DNA of 49,132 nt from contig RZYF01000003.1 in assembly GCA_010014665.1 (NCBI GenBank), positions 1 through 49,132 on the forward strand. The letters run 5' to 3'. Positions 38,827 to 45,525 of this stretch are shown here, in pieces. The notes beneath the pieces were generated by a model that saw nothing but the letters and a program-made list of their open reading frames with translations, had not been told where the DNA came from and ran no database searches. Position 1 is the stretch's first letter; every line of letters starts with the position of its first letter. This DNA is from Candidatus Saccharimonadota bacterium (GTDB taxonomy: Bacteria > Patescibacteriota > Saccharimonadia > Saccharimonadales > Saccharimonadaceae). Both the position numbers and the translations under genes were made by a program.

Positions 38827-41691
38827 TCACTGATTACTGAGTTTTAATGTAATCGATAACTTCATATTTTCTATCGTCACCATTTCGCTATACCCGTCTT
38901 TCACACTCCCGAATTTCGTAACAAGAGTTTCATCCTTGATTATAACTAAGAAATCATCTATCGATTGCTGTAGCTCTTTATCTTCTGTGGCCAGATTTAG
39001 TTCGATACGATCGTCAATATTTAAGCCTGCATCTTTACGAGCATTCTGAACGTAGCGAATAACTTCACGTATCAAGCCTTCGCGTTTTAGCTCTGGAGTA
39101 ACAGATTCATCAATCGAGACCTCATTGCCAACCTTAACTGATTTTACATTCAATTCATCAAGTAGAATTTGTTTCCAATCAAAGGCGTTACCTAGTTTAG
39201 GTAGAGTTACACTGTTTAGTGGCTGGCGCACTTTCAAACCAGCTATAGCACGTAAACTAAGGCCTTGATTAACATAATTACGCACCTCGTCCATCTCGTT
39301 CATTACAAGCAGATTAATATTTCCAGCTGGCAACCAATCTTTTAGATGAACGGACTCTTTATCGCCCGTTAAATTATCGTGGAGCTCCTCTGCAAGAAAC
39401 GGTGTAAACGGCGCAAGTAAGTAAGATAGGCGCACTAGCACGTAATGCAATGTTCTATAAGCATCATTTTTATCGTCGTCGTCTTCACTTTTCCAGAAGC
39501 GACGGCGACTGCGACGAACATACCAGTTACTAGCATCGTCAATAAATGGTAATATCGGACGAAGCGCGCCATTTAAATCATAGGCTTCGGTTCGTTCTTC
39601 GACCTCCTTAACTAACATATGTAACCGCGAAACTACCCAAACATCGAGTGGGTTAGAAAGTTTATCAAGCGGGTCAACGAGCTTTCCACTATATTCCCAG
39701 CCATCAACTTCGGCATACATCGTAAAGAAATCGTACATATTCCATACCATCGACAATTTACGTGCCACATTCCCCACATCCTTGTCAGCCAGTGCAAAGT
39801 TCTCACCGTTAGTCAGCGGGCTTGAAAGCATTAGAAAACGGAAACTATCAGCACTAAACTTGTCCATCAGCTCTATTGGATCAGTGTAGTTTTTGAGTTT
39901 CTTGCTCATCTTTTTGCCATCGGCAGCATTAATAAAACCGGTACAAATAAGGTTTTTCCACGGCGCTTTACCGAATAGACCGACATTGACCGCTATAAGG
40001 CTATAAAACCAACCGCGGGTCTGATCGATAGCCTCAACGATAAAGTCTGCTGGATACATATCTTCAAACTTTTCCCTGTTCTCGAACGGATAATGAAATT
40101 GCGCAAACGGCATCGAGCCACTTTCGAACCAGCAATCCAGCACCTTGCCGATATGCTTCATCGTCACACCCTCGAACTCAAAAGTAACGTCCATGACCTG
40201 AGGCAAATGATAATCATCAAGTCGCCTACCAGTTAATTCTTCAAATTCATCATAACCACCGATAACTTTAACGACAGTAGTGCCGTCGTTTTTTTCACCT
40301 TTCCAAACAGGAATCGGTGTTGCCCAATAGCGATCCCGGCTTAGATTCCAGTCTGGTGCTTGTTCAATAATATTGTTGAAACGTCCAGTACGAAGATTAT
40401 CTGGTGTCCAACTAGTCTCAGCATTGGCTTCCAGCATCTCTTTTTTCTGACTCTGAATGTCCATAAACCAGCTCGGATGTGCCCGATACATCAACTTCGT
40501 GCCACAACGATGACAGTGCGGGTACTCATGACGAATGTACTCAATCTTGAGTGCCCTGCCTTCTTCAACGAGTGTCTTGGCAATTTCTTTATTTACTTCC
40601 CAGATATTTTGACCAATCCAACGACCTTCGGTATAGTTTCCGTCTGCATCAACGATAGAAAGTACCTCTATGTTGTTAGTTTTACATAGTTCGTAATCCT
40701 CTTCTCCATACGCCGGCGCTTCATGAACTAAACCAGTTCCATCTTCGAACGTAACAAAATCAGCGTGAAGTACTCTGTGCGCATTCGGGCCACGATTTTC
40801 GAACAATGGTTCATAACGTAAGCCGACCAGATCTTTACCTTTAACTTTTCCGACAATTACGTATTCGAGTGTTTGGTGTTTTTCGTTCTGCATTACTCGT
40901 GAAACTGCCTCACTTGCCACGTAAAACTTTTTCCCATCATATTCAACTAACGAATATTCGATACCTTGGTTAACTGCAACCGCCAAGTTTGCCGGTAATG
41001 TCCAAGGTGTGGTGGTCCAGGCTAACATATACTCTTCGCGGTCTTCTAGTTTAAAATACACAAAAACACTTGGGTCGGTGTCGGTCTGATAGCTATTCTC
41101 CATAGCTACTTCTGATTTCGAAATCGGTGTGGCATCTTTAGTGCAATATATTAGGACTTTTTCACCTTCGTAGATTTTGCCATCTTCGTATAGTTTTTTA
41201 AATGCCCACCAAACACTCTCCATATAAGGAGCGTCCATAGTTTTATAAGCACCCTCAAACTCTACCCAGCGGCCAATACGCTCAATCGTGTCTTCCCACT
41301 CGGTACCGGTCTTGACCATACTTGAACGGCATTCCCGTACATAATCAGCTATGCTAATTTTTGTTCCGATATCTTTTTTTGATTCAATACCAAGCTGCTT
41401 GTTCACGTAAACTTCAGCTGGCAGCCCATGACAATCCCAACCCCATGTTCGCTCAACACGCTGACCTTTCATGGTGTGAAATCGTCCCATAACATCTTTT
41501 ACTGTACTCACGAGCAAATGACCATGATGTGGCGTACCAGTTAAAAACGGCGGACCATCATAAAATACCCACCGATCATCTTCTGAACGTTGTTCAATAG
41601 ATTGATTAAATGTGTTTTCTTTTTCCCAACGTTTCGCCCAATCTTTTTCATATTCTAATGCCCTACGTCTTGTTCCTGATTTAAACTTCAT
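38827..41691 (-). CDS. ileS: isoleucyl-tRNA synthetase
   Basis: 954 aa; GPPFLTGTPHHGHLL (HIGH-like), ADGKKMSKKLKN (KMSKS), WGWDCHGLPAEV. Confidence 0.96.
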   Translation of the reverse strand: MKFKSGTRRRALEYEKDWAKRWEKENTFNQSIEQRSEDDRWVFYDGPPFLTGTPHHGHLLVSTVKDVMGRFHTMKGQRVERTWGWDCHGLPAEVYVNKQLGIESKKDIGTKISIADYVRECRSSMVKTGTEWEDTIERIGRWVEFEGAYKTMDAPYMESVWWAFKKLYEDGKIYEGEKVLIYCTKDATPISKSEVAMENSYQTDTDPSVFVYFKLEDREEYMLAWTTTPWTLPANLAVAVNQGIEYSLVEYDGKKFYVASEAVSRVMQNEKHQTLEYVIVGKVKGKDLVGLRYEPLFENRGPNAHRVLHADFVTFEDGTGLVHEAPAYGEEDYELCKTNNIEVLSIVDADGNYTEGRWIGQNIWEVNKEIAKTLVEEGRALKIEYIRHEYPHCHRCGTKLMYRAHPSWFMDIQSQKKEMLEANAETSWTPDNLRTGRFNNIIEQAPDWNLSRDRYWATPIPVWKGEKNDGTTVVKVIGGYDEFEELTGRRLDDYHLPQVMDVTFEFEGVTMKHIGKVLDCWFESGSMPFAQFHYPFENREKFEDMYPADFIVEAIDQTRGWFYSLIAVNVGLFGKAPWKNLICTGFINAADGKKMSKKLKNYTDPIELMDKFSADSFRFLMLSSPLTNGENFALADKDVGNVARKLSMVWNMYDFFTMYAEVDGWEYSGKLVDPLDKLSNPLDVWVVSRLHMLVKEVEERTEAYDLNGALRPILPFIDDASNWYVRRSRRRFWKSEDDDDKNDAYRTLHYVLVRLSYLLAPFTPFLAEELHDNLTGDKESVHLKDWLPAGNINLLVMNEMDEVRNYVNQGLSLRAIAGLKVRQPLNSVTLPKLGNAFDWKQILLDELNVKSVKVGNEVSIDESVTPELKREGLIREVIRYVQNARKDAGLNIDDRIELNLATEDKELQQSIDDFLVIIKDETLVTKFGSVKDGYSEMVTIENMKLSITLKLSNQ

Positions 41692-42512
41692 AGTCTTTTC
41701 TCCTCCCTTAGAACCATTAAACGTTCAACAATTTCATTATGTACTATACCGTTACTCAAAATAGCCCCCTCTATAGGCCGGTCATAACGCTGTTCTTTAC
41801 CGAAGATATCTGTCACCTTACCACCGGCTTCTTCGATAATAACTTTAGCAGCTGCCACGTCTACATTTTTACCTTCTGTCCCAGGAAATAAGCTAGCAAC
41901 AAATTCACCTTTAGCAACAAGCGCACAGGCGTGAGCTATACTACCAATCGTTAGGACATACATACCGGTATCAAGTGCTAGTTGATGAATTACAGGAACT
42001 GGGTCATAGCCCGCCCCTACCCACCAGTCAGCGTTAAAACGAGCTTTTGGTTCGAGGCCTAAGTTGTTGACGTGAATTTGTTTACCGTTCATAAAAGCAC
42101 CGCCCCCAACCATTGATTCATATAACTTATTACCATGAAAATCATATATAACACCTACTTCAGGTACACCGTTACGTGTTAAAGCTAGAGAAAAAACCGA
42201 TACCATTAGCCCCATAATAAACGGGTTTGTTCCATCGATCGGATCACATACCCAGACATATTCGGAATCTCGGTTATAAGATTCTTCCTCACCATACACA
42301 CCGTGATCAGGAAAGCGTTGTTTAACTCTTTCGATAACCCACCTGTTGATTTTTTCATCTGCTTCTGTAACAACTTCGACCGCATCATTTGTTGGCTTCT
42401 TGTAGTGATTTTTTATGTTTTTTTTGTAATAATATTCGCGCATAATTTCTCCAGCCTCATACGCAACAACTTTTGCAAATTCTAGATAATCCTTATTTTG
42501 TTGTTCTATCAT
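41688..42512 (-). CDS. inositol monophosphatase family protein
   Basis: VTEADEKINRWV, VYGEEE, DPIDGTNPFIMG; 4-nt overlap with ileS. Confidence 0.88.
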   Translation of the reverse strand: MIEQQNKDYLEFAKVVAYEAGEIMREYYYKKNIKNHYKKPTNDAVEVVTEADEKINRWVIERVKQRFPDHGVYGEEESYNRDSEYVWVCDPIDGTNPFIMGLMVSVFSLALTRNGVPEVGVIYDFHGNKLYESMVGGGAFMNGKQIHVNNLGLEPKARFNADWWVGAGYDPVPVIHQLALDTGMYVLTIGSIAHACALVAKGEFVASLFPGTEGKNVDVAAAKVIIEEAGGKVTDIFGKEQRYDRPIEGAILSNGIVHNEIVERLMVLREEKRL

Positions 42513-42544
42513 AATTATTTCTCCAAATTAAAATCCTTTCTTCC

Positions 42545-42695
42545 ACTAGAACCGCTTTTTTGCGGTGGTACCATCTAGTTTCCGAAAGGATTGATCCTTT
42601 ACAGCGCTTAATTGTTCGGTCTATCGTGCCGATTCCGACGAGGTCTAGTAGGGTTTACCGTTCTTCTCGTAGCTCGTGGTTGATAGCCACTCTCT
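42545..42695 (-). ncRNA. T-box riboswitch, ultrashort stem I, AUC (Ile) specifier
   Basis: RNA: GUGG-CUAUCAA-CCAC (42690-42676) with AUC in the loop (42684-42682); stem III AAAGGAU-CA-AUCCUUU; ACUAGA-UGGUACC-ACCGC-AAAAAA-GCGGU-UCUAGU (42579-42545) = T-box bulge in an antiterminator/antisequestrator fold; just upstream of the ileS operon. Confidence 0.85.
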
Positions 42696-42742
42696 ATGTT
42701 TTTACAAATAACACAATCGCTCACTTAATATTACGACAATAC

Positions 42743-43330
42743 TTACTGTTTTGCAAAATGTTGCACGACAATAATCTGTTTGCTCGAACCGTTAAACTCG
42801 AAAGCCTTGCGCGCACATAACCCCTCGGCAGTATAATCACCCAAAATGTTCTCTTTGTGCTCTTCACTAACCATCCAGCCCGCTACCACAGCGGTTGGAT
42901 CAGTAAAACCATAAGCTAGGTTTTCACCTGACTTAGAATATTGGACACCGGCTCGCTGAAAAAAGACCCAAGGCTCATCCCCGTCAGGAGTATTATGAGA
43001 CCAGTAATTTCGCTTCACCATGTCGTCAGCTTTTAAACAGGCGGATTCGGCAAGTTTGACACTATATTCCAAAAAAGGTTTTCCAACTTTTTCACGCTGA
43101 GAATTGATTAGTTTATGCAATTGGACAATATCTATATTCTTTTCGAACAAATCATCAGTAGACGAACTATGGTCACTAGAAAATTCACTTAGCGCCTGAG
43201 CATAAGTAGCTTCAATCTTCTTCTCTTTGTCAGATATCATTATCGACTGAAAAATAGTTATACCGAGCAATACGAATACAGCCGGTGCAAGTATTATCGA
43301 TAGTATTTTAGTGTTTATTGAGAAACGCAT
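42743..43330 (-). CDS. secreted/membrane-anchored CAP (SCP/PR1) domain protein
   Basis: N-terminal TM; LHKLINSQREKVGKPFLEYSVKLAESACLKADDM, YWSHNTPDGDEPWVF, GENLAYGF, EEHKENIL. Confidence 0.88.
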   Translation of the reverse strand: MRFSINTKILSIILAPAVFVLLGITIFQSIMISDKEKKIEATYAQALSEFSSDHSSSTDDLFEKNIDIVQLHKLINSQREKVGKPFLEYSVKLAESACLKADDMVKRNYWSHNTPDGDEPWVFFQRAGVQYSKSGENLAYGFTDPTAVVAGWMVSEEHKENILGDYTAEGLCARKAFEFNGSSKQIIVVQHFAKQ

Positions 43331-43339
43331 ATTAACCTC

Positions 43340-44494
43340 CTAGTTTCGTTTAGGCACATAAATTAACTGACCTTCTTGTAAACTGTCCGAAGAGCTTATT
43401 TTGTTTAATGTAGATAATTTAGACACTGACACATCATACTTGCTAGCCAGAAGTTCCAAAGTATCCCCACTTACAACGGTGTATTTAGTCCAAGCGAGTC
43501 CCGGGTTCCCTAGAGAATTTTTAGCTTCATGGTTGGCCTTATATTTCTGTTGTCGTATCCAGACAAAGAAGCCAAATATAAGCGATATTCCAAATACTAA
43601 ACTTACCAGTGCCCAAGGGGATGGCCAAACAAAATATGTTATCTCCTGACTCGTATCGTATACTAGCTGACTCTTGTCATACGTGCCGTACACACCTGCT
43701 CTCTTGTCATAGGCTATCGAAGCTTTAGCTGAAAGAAAACCTCCCCAAAACGACTTCGTCCTATCATCAAGCATCAGACTAAGCTTTGAATCACCTATCA
43801 CAGTATATTTGCCGCCCTCCTCTTTAATAATATTACCGAATATATTTGAAGTAGTAATCTTAATATCTACATCGGCAGAAACATTACCATTGTTTTTTAT
43901 TTTTATATCAAATTTTGATGACTTTGCTGATTGAACCCTATTGAATGAATCTATTTTTACTGTACGATAAATATTACCGGGCACAATTATAGCTATGCGT
44001 ACAGCCTGCGGAGTTATAGCTTGTTTCAAATTTGAAATCTGATTTTCAGTAGCTACAGGCTGTATGACTATACACCCATTATATTCACCTGCATCAATTT
44101 TTTCCGGCATAGTTACATCGAAACCTATAGTAATATCACTTCGGGCAGGTAAAATGACTCGGCTTTTTTCTAACTCAACCCAGTCTCCGACCCCATCTCG
44201 TTCAACGTTCTGCTCCTCACAAGTATATGATCCAATGTTAGTTAAAGTACCATCGACAGGATAGATTTCCACCGTCTGTTCTTTATCTGAACTATTACTT
44301 AAAAATATCCTGTCAGTTTTTACTTCCCCAGGTTCTAAGGTATACAGAAAAATAGACTGACTTCTTGGGTTATCGGAAGAAAGATTAGCCGGCCTCCCCC
44401 CTACCATCGCTGAAGCATCCGCCAAAGGATTTATGGAAATACTCGCTATCCAGAGCGCAAGTAATAGTACCAATTTAACTCCTCTTCGATTCAC
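43340..44494 (-). CDS. secreted/membrane protein with DUF916-like ectodomain, TM and C-terminal LysM
   Basis: Signal peptide, Ig-like region, TM WALVSLVFGISLIFGFFVWIRQ, then YTVVSGDTLELLASKYDVSVSKLSTLNKISSSDSLQEGQLIYVPK. Confidence 0.75.
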   Translation of the reverse strand: MNRRGVKLVLLLALWIASISINPLADASAMVGGRPANLSSDNPRSQSIFLYTLEPGEVKTDRIFLSNSSDKEQTVEIYPVDGTLTNIGSYTCEEQNVERDGVGDWVELEKSRVILPARSDITIGFDVTMPEKIDAGEYNGCIVIQPVATENQISNLKQAITPQAVRIAIIVPGNIYRTVKIDSFNRVQSAKSSKFDIKIKNNGNVSADVDIKITTSNIFGNIIKEEGGKYTVIGDSKLSLMLDDRTKSFWGGFLSAKASIAYDKRAGVYGTYDKSQLVYDTSQEITYFVWPSPWALVSLVFGISLIFGFFVWIRQQKYKANHEAKNSLGNPGLAWTKYTVVSGDTLELLASKYDVSVSKLSTLNKISSSDSLQEGQLIYVPKRN

Positions 44495-44568
44495 TACTGC
44501 TCCCTAGTTTAGCCATATAGATTCTATATTCTATCGTACATGGATACACAAAAAACCACAAGCATATT

Positions 44569-45201
44569 CTAGAGGAACAGCGCATCACCGAACCGAAAAA
44601 TGATTGATATAACGACGGCAATCCCAATTAGGAAAATTACCAAAGTATCAAACCCTTTTTCAGAAAAAGCTTTTAGACTATTTTGAGTTTTTTCAGATAA
44701 ACCTAACGTATTATATAGAGCAACATACCGCCAAAATGCAAAAGCTATGAATAACATGCCAACGTCAAGTGTTAAACACCAAGGGCACAGCACTTGGATG
44801 ACAACATAGCTGGTATAAAACATCCAAATTGCAAAAACAACTCCCAAAAATGCCCCCAATAAAGCCATATTCATAAACCACCTAGGAAAACGCACCCCTG
44901 CTAGCCCTGCTACAGCTATAGTGACCATTACCGGCAAAGTCAACATACCAAAAAAACTGTTTGGAATTCCCATAAATATGCTAGCTGAGTCACTAGACCC
45001 TACAGTAGCGCAATTTAGAACTTCACTGATACTACATGGTAAAATAGCATCTTTATTTTTAGCTAATTCTATTGCTTCAACTGACAATACTAGTGAAGCA
45101 AGTAGTGCTATCGCGGATCCAACGAGTAGTGCTACATATATTTTCTTATCTTGCTTACTAGTTTTTCCAAAATCAGATTTTGTATCAACTATCTTTGGCA
45201 T
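44569..45201 (-). CDS. vitamin K epoxide reductase (VKOR) family protein
   Basis: CSISEVLNCATVGSSDSASIFMGIPNSFFG, VLCPWCLTLDVG (CxxC); start chosen at MPKIVD. Confidence 0.88.
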   Translation of the reverse strand: MPKIVDTKSDFGKTSKQDKKIYVALLVGSAIALLASLVLSVEAIELAKNKDAILPCSISEVLNCATVGSSDSASIFMGIPNSFFGMLTLPVMVTIAVAGLAGVRFPRWFMNMALLGAFLGVVFAIWMFYTSYVVIQVLCPWCLTLDVGMLFIAFAFWRYVALYNTLGLSEKTQNSLKAFSEKGFDTLVIFLIGIAVVISIIFRFGDALFL

Positions 45202-45451
45202 AATAGTTGACCTCGTTAATAGTGGGCAATATGATACCGCGCCAGTAATTTTGTAATGTACCATCATCACCTAGAGCTATAATACTAGGAAATTCTAATA
45301 TATCGTAAGTCCGGCACAACGAAACGCCCTCTCTACTTTCAGGATCAATTTTTTCTAAGTCTCTTCCTGTTTGACGTTTGAAATCCCTTAACCAATCCTC
45401 CACTAATCTCGTATAGTCCATCTGCTCCTTGTATAATATCTTTACTTTCAT
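45185..45451 (-). CDS. thioredoxin-like protein lacking CxxC
   Basis: 88 aa; ILYKEQMDYTRLVEDWLRDF...ILEFPSIIALGDDGTLQNYWRGI, cis-Pro-like segment; overlaps the VKOR start by 17 nt. Confidence 0.6.
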   Translation of the reverse strand: MKVKILYKEQMDYTRLVEDWLRDFKRQTGRDLEKIDPESREGVSLCRTYDILEFPSIIALGDDGTLQNYWRGIILPTINEVNYYAKDS

Positions 45452-45463
45452 ATTTAACAGTAT

Positions 45464-45509
45464 AGCAAATGCGTCATCAAATGTTAGGTGAGATGACGCA
45501 TTATTTGCT
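45464..45509. terminator. long imperfect hairpin between nrdJ and the trx-like gene (possible terminator or processing site)
   Basis: AGCAAATGCGTCATC ... GATGACGCATTATTTGCT, 11-bp perfect core; no clear U-tract. Confidence 0.5.
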
Positions 45510-45525
45510 ACTTAGTCTACCAGAC

